From positions 1 through 64,000 of the forward strand of contig JAQTYA010000006.1 in the NCBI GenBank assembly GCA_028688525.1: a stretch of DNA of 64,000 nt, read 5' to 3'. The stretch's first letter is position 1, and each line of letters starts with the position of its first letter. Both the position numbers and the translations under genes were made by a program. Positions 18,072 through 27,449 of the stretch are shown one piece after another. This stretch comes from Methylococcus sp. (lineage in GTDB: Bacteria > Pseudomonadota > Gammaproteobacteria > Methylococcales > Methylococcaceae). Under the pieces are notes generated by a model that saw only the letters and a list, made by a program, of their open reading frames with translations, searched no databases and was not told the origin of the DNA.

Positions 18072-18887
18072 TCAACGCTGGCAGCGCGGGCAGTAATAGG
18101 TCGCGCGCTGCCCCAGCCGGACACAGCGGATCGGCTCGCCGCAAACCCGGCATGGCTGACCGGCACGGTCATAGACCCGTAATACCTGCTTGAAGTAGCC
18201 CGGCGCACCGGATTCGTTGACGAAATCCCGCAAGGTCGTGCCGCCCTGCTCGATGGATGCCGCCAGCACCTCGGCGATGCGCGCCCCCAGGTTACGGTAG
18301 CGAGCCAGGCTGATTTTTCCGGCCGGGCGCCCGGGGTGGATGCCGGCCAGGAATAAGGCTTCGTTGGCGTAGATATTGCCGACGCCGACCACGACATGGC
18401 TATCCATAATGAAGGACTTGACCGCCGTAACCCGTCCGGCAGCGAGGCGGTGCAGATGCGCTCCATCGAATTCACCCTCCAACGGTTCAGGACCGAGCTC
18501 TGCCAACAGTGGGTGCTGCTCCGGCGGTTCTTCGGTCCACAGCAAACAGCCGAATCGCCGCGGATCGTGGTAACGCAGGCAGATACCGCCTTCAAACACT
18601 AGATCGACGTGATCGTGCTTGCGCGGCGGAAGGCTCTGCTCGCAGATACTCAAACTCCCCGACATACCGAGATGGGCGATCAGGGTGCCTACTTCGAAAT
18701 CGAGCAGGAGGTACTTGCCGCGGCGGCGGACATCCAGCACCGCGCCGCCGACCAGTTTCTCCGCCAGATCAAAGGGGACCGGCCAGCGTAGCCTCGGCTC
18801 CCTCACCCTAACATCGACGATCCGCCGCCCCGTAATGTGGGGAGCGACGCCGCGGCGGGTAGTTTCGACTTCGGGCAGTTCAGGCAT
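18072..18887 (-). CDS. mutM: Formamidopyrimidine-DNA glycosylase
   Basis: MutM (Fpg) excises 8-oxoguanine and formamidopyrimidines. The 271-residue protein begins [13 protein letters not shown], where Pro2 is the Schiff-base nucleophile and Glu3 is catalytic. It has [17 protein letters not shown] of the helix-two-turn-helix domain and a C-terminal C-x2-C...C-x2-C zinc finger (CRVCGEPI ... YYCPRCQR). It starts six bases after the SGNH-like gene and may be transcribed with the exporter/acyltransferase cluster upstream. Confidence 0.95.
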   Translation of the reverse strand: MPELPEVETTRRGVAPHITGRRIVDVRVREPRLRWPVPFDLAEKLVGGAVLDVRRRGKYLLLDFEVGTLIAHLGMSGSLSICEQSLPPRKHDHVDLVFEGGICLRYHDPRRFGCLLWTEEPPEQHPLLAELGPEPLEGEFDGAHLHRLAAGRVTAVKSFIMDSHVVVGVGNIYANEALFLAGIHPGRPAGKISLARYRNLGARIAEVLAASIEQGGTTLRDFVNESGAPGYFKQVLRVYDRAGQPCRVCGEPIRCVRLGQRATYYCPRCQR

Positions 18888-18893
18888 GGCGTC

Positions 18894-20087
18894 TCAAGGG
18901 TTTTTGCGGAAGGATTCGATCAGACCGGCGAATTCGCTCACGAAACCGGGGTGGCTTTCCAGGAATGCGGCACGGCCGCGGAAAAACGCCGCCCGCAGCG
19001 CCGGAACCTCCGCCGGTTCGACCCGGCTGCCGAAACCCTCCTCGCCGCGCTCGAACATCCGGTCCAACAGCCGATTGCCGAATTCGTAGTTGAAATGGCC
19101 GACGTCCTGCCACAACCGGGTCTGATAGTCGCGGATGGGCTCGAGCAGATCGGGGTCGTAGCCCTGGAAATCCCAGACCTCCACCCAGCGCCGCTCCGGG
19201 TCGGCGCTCCGCACGGCGCGCGCAACCGACAGCAGAGCCTCCCAGCGCAGATTGGCGAAGCCGCAGGCGATATCGGCCTCCGCCCGCAAGGCATGCACCG
19301 GATAGGCAACCAACCGGGTTTCGACGCCAGCGCGGACGAGACGGCCCACCAAGTCATGGAGGCCGGCAAGATCCTCCGGAACGCTTTTCTCCTCGGCCGG
19401 ATCAAAGTCCGGTGGGACCGCAGCGGCAGCTGGCCTGAGCAGGCAGGGTGCGTCCGGCTTCAGGTTGCCCAGGTAGCGGAAGAAATCGGCACGAAAACGG
19501 CGCTCCACGTCCTCCTCCTCGAAGCGGGTGTAATAAAACATGCCCTCCGCGGTATGAGTCGGCTTTTTGCGCTGGCCCATCACCGTCCGTATGGAAGCCT
19601 TGATGGCCTTGCCGGACAGCAGCAGTACCCCAGCGGGTAAATGCGCCATCTCCGCAAAAATCGTCCGGCAGTCGGCCGCCCGGAGCGGATGGCCGGGCTG
19701 GAAGCCGAGCACGACTCTTTTCGGCGCGGCATGCTCTAAGGCGAACCGCACGGAGCAATACACCCGCTCCCAGTCCGCACCCGCCAGGCCGAAGTTGTAG
19801 CCCCGCTCGTTCCGGTCGGGCCGAGTCAGGGCAGGATGCAGAGGATCGAAGCCGATTTCCGCATAGGAATTGCCGAACACCAGGGCCTCGGGGCGCTCGC
19901 GCCGGACGATCTGCGGCTTGACGTGGCGCTCGTAGCGCTTGAACTCCGGTTTGACCGCGTTGAAACCGGGGAGGCTCACTTCACGGTAGTACCAGAACGG
20001 ATCGACCAGACGGCAAAACCCCGCCACCGCGGCTAACACCGCGAGGACTCCAATCAGCACGGTCTTGAGGTAGGAACCGGCACTCAT
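18894..20087 (-). CDS. AlgJ/AlgX-like SGNH-fold membrane-anchored protein, acyltransferase partner
   Basis: A 397-residue protein with an N-terminal membrane anchor (about residues 5-27) and a large extracytoplasmic domain. VFGNSYAEIGFDP (about residue 70) looks like the SGNH serine block, and the late DVGHFNYEFGNRLLDRMF carries a conserved Asp...His pair of this fold. Such proteins accompany MBOAT acyltransferases and pass acyl groups to polysaccharides; the substrate here is unknown. The ATG at 20087 lies two bases after the MBOAT stop and is chosen over an upstream ATG (20192) that would read back into that gene. Confidence 0.65.
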   Translation of the reverse strand: MSAGSYLKTVLIGVLAVLAAVAGFCRLVDPFWYYREVSLPGFNAVKPEFKRYERHVKPQIVRRERPEALVFGNSYAEIGFDPLHPALTRPDRNERGYNFGLAGADWERVYCSVRFALEHAAPKRVVLGFQPGHPLRAADCRTIFAEMAHLPAGVLLLSGKAIKASIRTVMGQRKKPTHTAEGMFYYTRFEEEDVERRFRADFFRYLGNLKPDAPCLLRPAAAAVPPDFDPAEEKSVPEDLAGLHDLVGRLVRAGVETRLVAYPVHALRAEADIACGFANLRWEALLSVARAVRSADPERRWVEVWDFQGYDPDLLEPIRDYQTRLWQDVGHFNYEFGNRLLDRMFERGEEGFGSRVEPAEVPALRAAFFRGRAAFLESHPGFVSEFAGLIESFRKNP

Positions 20088-20089
20088 CT

Positions 20090-21637
20090 TCAAAACTGGA
20101 AATAGATGAACTCGCTCAATTCCGAAATCGAGCACACGGCAACCACGCCTATCCCGATGGCCAGGAGCGCCCAGGTCACGCTTGGCCGCCATTGCCAGAA
20201 TCGCGATTCGGATAGATCGCCCACAGACGCGTTCAGGCTAGGCTGGAAGCGGGCGAAAATTTGGTTGGTGTTGGGCATGGCGATACAGACCAGCGCCAGT
20301 GCAGCAATCCACAGCACCGGCCCTGCGCCATGCAGCAGCGGAGAGGCGCTGAACCTCCAGCCATCTGCCGCCAGGCGTGCGCCGAACGCGCCGTTTTCCA
20401 GCGAGGCCGGCAAGGCCAGCCCGTTCAAGCCCAGCATGCCGTGCACAATCCCGGCGGCGGTCGCCAGGCTGTCGGCACGGAATAGCACCCAGCCGAACAC
20501 TACGGCGGCAAAGGTGAGACTCCGTGCCGCAATGCGGCCTGGGCCGGAAACGGGGTCGGCGCCCCATCCCAACCGGATTCGCAGAGCGCGCCAGCCATGG
20601 TTGAGGACGAGGTAGGCACCGTGCAGCGCACCCCAGGCGACAAAGGTCCAGTTGGCTCCGTGCCAGAGTCCGCCCAGCAACATGGTCAGGAACAAGTTCA
20701 AGCTGTGGCGCCACGCAGTGCAACGGTTGCCGCCTAGAGGGATGTAGAGGTAGTCGCGCAGGAAACGGGACAGCGTCATGTGCCAGCGCCGCCAGAAATC
20801 GGCGATGTCCGCCGCCTTATAGGGCGAATCGAAATTGACGGGTAAGCGGATGCCGAACAGCTGCGACAGCCCGATCGCCATATCGGAATAGCCGGAAAAG
20901 TCGAAATAAAGCTGGAAGGTGTAGGCGAGGGCGCCGATCCAGCTTTCCAGGAACATCGGCGGCTGGCCCTGGGCGGAGGCGAACAAGTCCTGCGCATAGG
21001 GTGCAATGCCGTCGGCCAGTACGGTTTTCTTGAACAAACCGAACAGGAACAAGGTGAAACCCGCGGCAAAGTCTTCCGCGACCCGGCGATCCTCTCGGCA
21101 CCGGGCGAACTGCGGCATCATCTCGCCGTGATGCAGGATGGGGCCGGCGATCAGATGGGGAAAATAGGTCACGAACAGAAGATACGGCGCGAAACGGTAT
21201 TCCCGCGCGCGGCCCCGGTAAGCATCGACCAGATAGGCGATCTGGGTAAAGCTGAAGAAAGAAATGCCCAAGGGCAGCGCGATCTCTTCCAGGCTCCAAT
21301 GCATACCGGCCAGATCGTTCGCGGCGCGGACGAAGAAATTGGCATATTTGTAGTAGCCCAGCAGGGCGAGGTCGGCGGCGACGGCCCCGGCCAGCATCCA
21401 GCGGCGCGCTGCGGAACCTTCCGGCGTCAAGCTAATCCGGTAGCCAGCGGCGAAATTGAAGCCGATCGAAGCCAGCAGCAGCAAGACGTAAGCGAGATTC
21501 CACCAGCCGTAAAAGAATAAAGAAACCAGCCCTAGCCAGGCGATCGCAAAATCCCGGCGATACCGTATCAGGCCGTAGAAGCCCGCAAGTGCGGCAGGCA
21601 GGTATAGAAACAGGAATTCGTAGGAGTTGAAGAGCAT
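20090..21637 (-). CDS. MBOAT family O-acyltransferase (AlgI-like)
   Basis: A 515-residue polytopic inner-membrane O-acyltransferase. It starts MLFNSYEFLFLYLPAALAGFY, and contains FPHLIAGPILHH, LYFDFSGYSDMAIGLSQLFGIRLPVNFDSPYKA, ADFWRRWHMTLSRFLRDYLYIPLGGN and MLLGGLWHGANWTFVAWG with the catalytic MBOAT histidine. The family moves acetyl or other acyl groups to exported glycans such as alginate or cellulose. No alginate or cellulose polymerase is present here. It is followed by the SGNH-like partner after two bases. Confidence 0.93.
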   Translation of the reverse strand: MLFNSYEFLFLYLPAALAGFYGLIRYRRDFAIAWLGLVSLFFYGWWNLAYVLLLLASIGFNFAAGYRISLTPEGSAARRWMLAGAVAADLALLGYYKYANFFVRAANDLAGMHWSLEEIALPLGISFFSFTQIAYLVDAYRGRAREYRFAPYLLFVTYFPHLIAGPILHHGEMMPQFARCREDRRVAEDFAAGFTLFLFGLFKKTVLADGIAPYAQDLFASAQGQPPMFLESWIGALAYTFQLYFDFSGYSDMAIGLSQLFGIRLPVNFDSPYKAADIADFWRRWHMTLSRFLRDYLYIPLGGNRCTAWRHSLNLFLTMLLGGLWHGANWTFVAWGALHGAYLVLNHGWRALRIRLGWGADPVSGPGRIAARSLTFAAVVFGWVLFRADSLATAAGIVHGMLGLNGLALPASLENGAFGARLAADGWRFSASPLLHGAGPVLWIAALALVCIAMPNTNQIFARFQPSLNASVGDLSESRFWQWRPSVTWALLAIGIGVVAVCSISELSEFIYFQF

Positions 21638-21741
21638 CGGACCGGCGCTAACGGTAGGCGACCGTGGCGGAACCGGTCCAAAAAAGCGTTCGCCCCAAAA
21701 AGGCGCAGCGGCCTGCTTCGGCGGAAGGAGGCCGCCCCGGG

Positions 21742-22671
21742 TTAATCCGCCTCGATCTCCTCGGCGCCGTCCTCTGTCTGCGGAGCCGCAGGCGCCGGTG
21801 TAGCAGGCTGTGCCGCCGTCTCTGCCTTGGTCTCGGCAGCTTTAGGATTTAGGCTGAGCAGCCGTTTGGCCGGCTCGCCCACGACTTCGTACTGGAGCCC
21901 GCAATCTTGGCGAGCCAGCAGCAACTCCGGTTCGCGCTGGACGATGACGAAGTCCACCGGATCGCCGTTCGCCAGCTTGATATGCAGCTTGGGGCCTCCG
22001 ACCGGCTTGTCGAGGTGCTTGATATCGATCGCGCGGGCCGATTGCCAATTGGCAAGCAGATCGCCGATGTTGCTTTCCCCGCCTTCCTGCTGCGGCTCGA
22101 AGACCCATTTGCCGTCCTGGCCCAACCTCGCCTTCCATTCGGGCAGCGCGATCTCCTGGATGCGCGCATCCTCCGGCAATAGCTTCTTGTCGACGTAATC
22201 CGTCGCCTGGGCTGTCAGATGGCGCGAGAAATCGTCGCGCACCAGATGCAGCGTATCGCCGACGCGGACGTAACGCCGCATGTTGATGGGATCGGCTCCG
22301 CCGAAGATCAGCACCGCATCGCCGACGGTAAGGCTGGCGATCGGCTTGTCAAGCTCGAATTTCGCCAGCTCCTCCGGTTTGAGCGGATAGCTGGCATCGC
22401 TGGTGGCTTTTGCAATTTCCAGCAGTTGGCGGGCGCGGAACTCGTTGGCGGGTGCGGAGAATGGCGCGGACAGCCGCCAATGCCCATCCTTCTTCGCCAG
22501 GACGATCGTCTTGTCGCCTTGCTGCAAAGTAAGGGTATCGACCTTGTCGATATCGACTGGGGTCAGCGGCGTCTCGGCGGGCTCTTTCTTACCGGGCTCG
22601 AAATAAGCGATGGCGCCGAGTACTGCCAATGCAGCCAGCAAGGAAAGGTTGAGCAACATCCGAGATTTCAT
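21742..22671 (-). CDS. DUF4340 domain-containing protein
   Basis: A 309-residue protein with one N-terminal membrane helix (MLLNLSLLAALAVLGAIAYF) and an extracytoplasmic DUF4340 domain: VDTLTLQQGDKTIVLAKKDGHWRLSAPFSAPANEFRARQLLEIAKA, then SLTVGDAVLIFGGADPINMRRYVR. The C-terminal tail (about 275-309) is Ala/Glu/Pro-rich. Members sit next to GldG-like/ABC-2 exporters; a direct role is not known. Its start is 92 bases after the GldG-like gene, with a GC-rich hairpin in between. Confidence 0.85.
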   Translation of the reverse strand: MKSRMLLNLSLLAALAVLGAIAYFEPGKKEPAETPLTPVDIDKVDTLTLQQGDKTIVLAKKDGHWRLSAPFSAPANEFRARQLLEIAKATSDASYPLKPEELAKFELDKPIASLTVGDAVLIFGGADPINMRRYVRVGDTLHLVRDDFSRHLTAQATDYVDKKLLPEDARIQEIALPEWKARLGQDGKWVFEPQQEGGESNIGDLLANWQSARAIDIKHLDKPVGGPKLHIKLANGDPVDFVIVQREPELLLARQDCGLQYEVVGEPAKRLLSLNPKAAETKAETAAQPATPAPAAPQTEDGAEEIEAD

Positions 22672-22696
22672 ACTCCCTCCGCGAAGTCACCGGAGC

Positions 22697-22719
22697 CCGG
22701 GGCGGTCGCACCGCCCCGG
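22697..22719. repeat. GC-rich hairpin between the GldG-like and DUF4340 genes
   Basis: A perfect nine-base inverted repeat (CCGGGGCGG / CCGCCCCGG) with a five-base loop. It has no following T-run on the minus (transcribed) strand. It may reduce downstream expression or protect the upstream mRNA end, but is not a classical terminator. Confidence 0.5.
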
Positions 22720-22762
22720 ATCGTCCGAATTAGAGCCGTCCCGACCATTCCCGTGCCGAGTC

Positions 22763-24163
22763 TCAACGCTGGCGCCGCCGCCACCAGATCAGCACGCCGC
22801 TGCCGATCAGCGCCACCGGCAGCACGATCAGGAATCCGAACCCGATGATGCCCGATGCCAGCGGCGTGAGCTGCAGGTTACGGTCCGGCGAAGTCTTGGC
22901 GGGAATGTTGATGAATTGGTCGTTCTGGCTCAGCCAATTGATCATGTTGAGGCCGAGATTGAGATTGCCGCCGTTACCGAGAAAGGCGTTGGACAGGAAA
23001 TCGCCGTCGCCCACCACCAGGATGCGCTGCTCCCTGGCCTTAGGCGCTTCGGCACCGTCCTTCTTCTCCCCCTCCAACGGCGGCTCGGCCTTAAGCTCGC
23101 GGGTCAGCGCATACGCGATGTGCAGCGGCCCTTGGCGCTCGCCCTTATCGGCATCGAAACTGATCTTGCCCTCGATGGGGCCGGTTTCGGTCCAGGAGCG
23201 GGCGAGCGTGTTGAGCAGCGCCTCGCGCTCGAAATCATGATTGTCCGGCACACCGTCCAGCGCCAGCGCGGACGGGAACAGGGTCATGGTCTGAAAGCCG
23301 TAGGTGATCGCATGCGGCGGATATTCGGCGACCAAGGCGAAGGTGGGGTCATCGATACCGAACAACTGAGTGGAGGCATCCACCACCGTACCCAGCAGCA
23401 CTTGCACGCCGAGCTGCTGCGCCAAGGGAGCCAAACCCTTGAGATTGTCCGAATCCATCAGCCACAGCAGATTTCCGCCTCGCTTCACCCATTCGCCGAT
23501 CAGACTCACCTCGCCCGGCAGCAGATTCGCGTTCGGGCTAGCGATGACCAGCACGTCGGCATTGTCGGGAATCTTCGGCGTGACGCCGAGGTTCACTGCG
23601 GAAACGGTGAGCCCCTTGCGTCCCAGCTCATCGCCGAACTGGCCCAGGTCGTGGTTGGCACGTTCGCTAGGCGAACGCTCGCCGTGACCTTCCAGGAACA
23701 CGATGCGCTGATCCTTAGCCCGGGCCAGACGCTGCAAGGCGTTGGTGATGGTCGTCTCGTTCGCCTCCTGCACGTTTTCGCTGCGGCCCTGGTACTCGAT
23801 GACCAGCTCGCCGTCCACCGAAATGCCCAGTTCGCGGACCTTGTCCGGCTGGGTATCCGGATTGACGAAGTTCAGCGTCAGGTCCTTCTTGCGGCGGCTG
23901 TAGCGGCCGACCTGATCGCCGATTTGGTCGCGCAGATTCTTGGTTTCGCGGGCGTAGGCCGTCACCCGGACCGGCTCCTTCAACATGTCCAGTACCTTGA
24001 GGCTGGCTTCCGACAAGGTATGGCGATGCGCAGCGGTCCAGTCGAACTGGGCCGAGTAACGGGTGCTCAGCCAAGCGGCCAAGGCCACCACGCCGAGGAA
24101 TAAAAGGGTGAACAGCAGGTTCTGGAGCCGCAGCTCCAAATGAGTTTTACGGTTAATCTTCAT
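22763..24163 (-). CDS. GldG-like ABC exporter auxiliary protein
   Basis: A 466-residue protein with an N-terminal helix (QNLLFTLLFLGVVALAAWLS), a long extracytoplasmic region with the GldG/IFT52-like pattern (YSAQFDWTAAHRHTLSEAS, KDQRIVFLEGHGERSP, DNADVLVIASPNANLLPGEVSLIGEWVKRGGNLLWLMD) and a C-terminal helix plus WWRRRQR. This is the auxiliary component of Gld-type ABC-2 systems. Gliding is known only in Bacteroidetes, so the cargo here is open. Overlaps the permease gene by four bases. Confidence 0.85.
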   Translation of the reverse strand: MKINRKTHLELRLQNLLFTLLFLGVVALAAWLSTRYSAQFDWTAAHRHTLSEASLKVLDMLKEPVRVTAYARETKNLRDQIGDQVGRYSRRKKDLTLNFVNPDTQPDKVRELGISVDGELVIEYQGRSENVQEANETTITNALQRLARAKDQRIVFLEGHGERSPSERANHDLGQFGDELGRKGLTVSAVNLGVTPKIPDNADVLVIASPNANLLPGEVSLIGEWVKRGGNLLWLMDSDNLKGLAPLAQQLGVQVLLGTVVDASTQLFGIDDPTFALVAEYPPHAITYGFQTMTLFPSALALDGVPDNHDFEREALLNTLARSWTETGPIEGKISFDADKGERQGPLHIAYALTRELKAEPPLEGEKKDGAEAPKAREQRILVVGDGDFLSNAFLGNGGNLNLGLNMINWLSQNDQFINIPAKTSPDRNLQLTPLASGIIGFGFLIVLPVALIGSGVLIWWRRRQR

Positions 24164-24915
24164 TTTTGCAGCCGGTCGTTATCCAGACGGTGAACGCTCA
24201 AAACCAGGAACGTCAGGATGAACAAGAGGAAATAGAGCAGGTCGGTCGTAGATACCAGCCCCTTCAGCAGCGCTTCGTAATGCCGCAGCAGCGACAGGTA
24301 ATGCAGCACGCCGTCGGCTTCCCCCTCCGCGCCACCGGTCCAGTCGATAATCCACAGCAGCAGCAGGGCGCCGAAAGTCGCCACCGCCGCAACGGTGGGC
24401 TGGCTCGACGAAGCCGAGATATAAAGCCCTACCGCAGCGAAGCCGGCCAATAGCAGCACCAGCGCCAGAATGCAGGAGGCCAGCTTGCCGAGATCTAGCC
24501 CGCCCCCCATCAACAGCGACAGCGGCATGAGCGCCAGCATGGCTACCATGATCAGCAGGAAGAAGAACACGCCCAGGTATTTCCCCAGGATGATGTCGGA
24601 CATCGACACCGGTGCGGTGAACAGCAGACTCAAGGTCTTGTTGCGGCGCTCCTCGCTGATGAGACGCATGGTCAGCAGCGGGGTTACCAGCAGCAGGATG
24701 ACGCCGGCATTGCCGAACAGCGGCGCCACGATCAGATCGGTCACGCCCGGCATCTCTTCCATGCCGGCCATACGCGGCTGCATCATCATGAAGTAATCCA
24801 ACTGGGCCAGGAACATGTAGCCCAGGATGATCTGGATCACACCGAGCACGGACCAGGCCAGCGGCGACAAGAACAGGGTGCGCAACTCGCGCGCTGCGAT
24901 TGTGAAGGCCATCAT
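24160..24915 (-). CDS. ABC-2 type permease (GldF-like)
   Basis: A 251-residue permease with about six membrane helices: MMAFTIAARELRTLFLSPLAWSVLG, a FGNAGVILLLVTPLLTMRLISEERRNKTLSLLFTAPVS block typical of GldF/NosY-type permeases, then further hydrophobic segments. The reading frame stays open upstream inside the ATPase gene, but the ATG at 24915 makes an ATGA overlap with the ATPase stop and matches the family start. Confidence 0.88.
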   Translation of the reverse strand: MMAFTIAARELRTLFLSPLAWSVLGVIQIILGYMFLAQLDYFMMMQPRMAGMEEMPGVTDLIVAPLFGNAGVILLLVTPLLTMRLISEERRNKTLSLLFTAPVSMSDIILGKYLGVFFFLLIMVAMLALMPLSLLMGGGLDLGKLASCILALVLLLAGFAAVGLYISASSSQPTVAAVATFGALLLLWIIDWTGGAEGEADGVLHYLSLLRHYEALLKGLVSTTDLLYFLLFILTFLVLSVHRLDNDRLQK

Positions 24916-25856
24916 GCGGTCTGCTCCTCGCGCTGCGGACTGGTTTGGGTGATATCGATGAATATCTGCTCCATGCTGCGCCGCTCCGGTGCCAGTTCGG
25001 TCAAGCCCCAGCCGGCGCCGACGACAACCTCGGCGACCCGGACCGCCGGGTCTTTGTCCTTGTCGTGGAAGATGCGGTAGCGGTTGTGCCCCATGTCTTC
25101 GATGGATTGCACGCCGTCCAGGCTGTAGAGCTGCCTCAGGTCGGCCGAATCGCGGGTGGCCACCAGCAGGCTGGAGGCGCGCATCCGCTGCTCCAGGCTC
25201 TCGATGGTGCCGTTGAGCACCAACTGGCCCTTGTGGATGATCTGGACATGGGTGCAGGATTCCTGCACTTCCGGCAGAATGTGGGTGGACAGGATCACCC
25301 CGTGCTCCCGGCCCAGCTCCCGGATCAGCTCGCGGATCTCCCGGATCTGGAGGGGGTCCAGTCCCACCGTGGGCTCGTCCAGCACGATCACCGCCGGCAT
25401 GTGCACGATGGCCTGGGCGATGCCCACGCGCTGCTGATATCCCTTGGACAGATTGTTGATGAGGCGCTGCCCGACCTCGGTCAGGCCGCAGCGCTCCTTG
25501 GCGGTGTCGACCGCCCGCCGCATGCGGTCCCGGCTGATTCCGTGGAGTTTGGCGCAATACTCCAGATACTCGTCCACGGTCAAATCGCGGTAGACCGGCG
25601 GAATTTCCGGGAGATAGCCGAGTTCGCGCTTGGCTTCGCGCGGCTGATCGAGAATATCGATCCCGTTGATCAGGATCTGGCCGGAGGTCGGTGCGAGATT
25701 CCCGCAGATCATCTGCATGGTCGACGACTTACCGGCGCCGTTGGGACCGAGAAAGCCGAGAATCTCGCCTTTCTCCAGCGTAAAGCTCACGTTGTTTACG
25801 GCGCAGTAATCGCCGTAATAGCGGTAGAGTTCTTGAACTTGAATTAGGCTCGTCAT
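24912..25856 (-). CDS. ABC transporter ATP-binding protein (GldA-like)
   Basis: The 314-residue ATPase of the exporter: Walker A GPNGAGKSS, signature LSKGYQQRVGIAQAI, Walker B VIVLDEPTVGLDP and switch ILSTHILPEV, with a C-terminal regulatory extension of about 90 residues. ATG at 25856 is chosen over an upstream in-frame start at 26003, because the protein family begins at MTSLIQVQELYRYYG and the longer form would overlap the divergent hemW. First gene of the minus-strand cluster. Confidence 0.92.
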   Translation of the reverse strand: MTSLIQVQELYRYYGDYCAVNNVSFTLEKGEILGFLGPNGAGKSSTMQMICGNLAPTSGQILINGIDILDQPREAKRELGYLPEIPPVYRDLTVDEYLEYCAKLHGISRDRMRRAVDTAKERCGLTEVGQRLINNLSKGYQQRVGIAQAIVHMPAVIVLDEPTVGLDPLQIREIRELIRELGREHGVILSTHILPEVQESCTHVQIIHKGQLVLNGTIESLEQRMRASSLLVATRDSADLRQLYSLDGVQSIEDMGHNRYRIFHDKDKDPAVRVAEVVVGAGWGLTELAPERRSMEQIFIDITQTSPQREEQTA

Positions 25857-25922
25857 GTTGCGCGTAAGATACGAAAGTTTGTACAAAAAGCAAGTCTGGG
25901 CGTCCAGCATCTCGGTAAACCC

Positions 25923-27062
25923 ATGCTGACGCCAGCGCTGAGCATCTACATCCACATTCCCTGGTGTATCCGCAAGTGCCCGTACTGCGACTTCAACTCC
26001 CACCGTATCGAGGGAAATCTGCCGGAAAGCGATTATATCTCGGCGCTGCTGGAAGATTTGGCGAGGGATGCGAGAAGAGTCCCGGGCCGCACCGTGGAAT
26101 CGGTGTTCATCGGCGGAGGCACTCCCAGCCTACTCAGCCCCGAAGCCGTCGGGCTGCTGCTCGAAGGCCTGAAGACTCGCCTGCCGCTAGCTGCCGCTGC
26201 CGAAATCACGCTCGAAGCCAATCCTGGAACGGCTGAAAGCGCCAAATTCAAAGGTTTCCGCGAAGCCGGCATCAACCGCCTCTCGATCGGCGTGCAGAGC
26301 TTCGACGATGCCAAGCTGGCAGCCCTGGGCCGCATCCACGACGGCCAGGCCGCCGTCGCAGCAGCGGCGATGGCACGGGAGGCCGGGTTCGCCAATTTCA
26401 ACCTGGACCTGATGTTCGGCCTACCGGGCCAGTCAGTCGCCGAAGCGGAACGGGACGTGGAAACGGCCATCGCGCAAGGACCGACCCACATTTCTTTCTA
26501 CCAGCTTACCCTCGAACCCAATACCCTGTTCCATCGCTTTCCGCCCGCTTTGCCGGAAGACGACGACACCTGGGACATCCAGCGCGCCGGCCAAGCCCTG
26601 CTCGCGGCGCACGGCTACCGGCAATACGAAATCTCGGCCTACGCCCGCGACGGCTTCCGCTGCCGCCATAACCTGAACTACTGGCGCTTCGGCGACTATT
26701 TAGGCATCGGCGCCGGTGCTCATGGCAAAATCACCGACCCGGCGTCCGGACGGGTCACGCGGCTATGGAAAGCCCGCCACCCCGCGCAATACCTGGAAAC
26801 CCTGGGCATCGGCGGCGAACATGTCGTCGGTCCGGAAAGCCTGCCCTTCGAATTCCTGATGAACCTGCTGAGGCTGCGGGAAAGCTTCGAACTCTCCACC
26901 TTCGCCGATAGCACCGGCATGGACGCTTCCGCCCTCGAACCCGGCTTGTCGCAATGCCTAGAAGAAGGCCTGCTGGAACGCTCGGCCGGCGCCATCCGCT
27001 GCTCCGAAACCGGCTGGAACTTCCTGGACGACATCCTGCAGCGCTTCCTTCCGCCGGCCTAA
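25923..27062 (+). CDS. hemW: Radical SAM heme chaperone HemW
   Basis: HemW is a heme chaperone related to, but distinct from, anaerobic coproporphyrinogen oxidase HemN. The 379-residue protein has the radical-SAM cluster motif in PWCIRKCPYCDF (Cys-x3-Cys-x2-Cys), the GGGTPSLL motif, INRLSIGVQSFDD, NFNLDLMFGLPGQ and the C-terminal HemN_C region (FLMNLLRLRESFEL). It lacks the extra N-terminal cysteine region of HemN. It is divergent from the ABC exporter cluster. Confidence 0.92.
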   Translation: MLTPALSIYIHIPWCIRKCPYCDFNSHRIEGNLPESDYISALLEDLARDARRVPGRTVESVFIGGGTPSLLSPEAVGLLLEGLKTRLPLAAAAEITLEANPGTAESAKFKGFREAGINRLSIGVQSFDDAKLAALGRIHDGQAAVAAAAMAREAGFANFNLDLMFGLPGQSVAEAERDVETAIAQGPTHISFYQLTLEPNTLFHRFPPALPEDDDTWDIQRAGQALLAAHGYRQYEISAYARDGFRCRHNLNYWRFGDYLGIGAGAHGKITDPASGRVTRLWKARHPAQYLETLGIGGEHVVGPESLPFEFLMNLLRLRESFELSTFADSTGMDASALEPGLSQCLEEGLLERSAGAIRCSETGWNFLDDILQRFLPPA

Positions 27063-27079
27063 ACCGGGAAGGTGAGCGC

Positions 27080-27424
27080 TCATACCGGTCCCATGAGGGA
27101 GGCAACCCCCATGTTTAGGAGCGTGAACAGCAGACTCCCGAACAAAGCCGCAGCGAAACCCTGGATGCGGACACCCGGCACCAAGGCGGATACCAGCCAC
27201 AGCATGAAGGCGTTGACCACCAGGAGGAAGAGCCCGAAGCTCAGGATCGTGAACGGCAGGGTAAGCAACACCATGACCGGCCGCACGAAGGCGTTTACCA
27301 AGCCGAGCATGATGGCGCCGAGAATCGCCGGCCCCCAGCCTTCGACCTCGACCCCGCGGACGAGATGCGCCACGAGCAGCAGCAGCGCCGCCGTAAAGAA
27401 AAGGTGTACGAGAAATGCAGCCAT
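27080..27424 (-). CDS. Phage-holin-family (YvlD-like) small membrane protein
   Basis: A 114-residue protein with four membrane helices: LVHLFFTAALLLLVAHLV, GPAILGAIMLGLVNAFVRPVM, ILSFGLFLLVVNAFMLWLVS and FAAALFGSLLFTLLNMGV. The NAFVRPV segment is typical of the phage_holin_4_2/YvlD family, small membrane proteins of unknown function. ATG at 27424 has a GGAGG site five bases upstream and is better than the in-frame TTG at 27445. It converges on hemW. Confidence 0.82.
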   Translation of the reverse strand: MAAFLVHLFFTAALLLLVAHLVRGVEVEGWGPAILGAIMLGLVNAFVRPVMVLLTLPFTILSFGLFLLVVNAFMLWLVSALVPGVRIQGFAAALFGSLLFTLLNMGVASLMGPV

Positions 27425-27449
27425 GGCCGCCTCCGTCAAACTCAACCGT

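Noticed and set aside
22610-24103. 497-residue plus-strand frame over the GldG-like gene
   Set aside because: The minus-strand gene has family motifs and operon overlaps; this frame has only low-information sequence.
24916-25557. Upstream extension of the ABC permease frame through the ATPase gene
   Set aside because: The extension is a shadow of the ATPase gene, which has all Walker motifs; the permease begins at the ATGA overlap.
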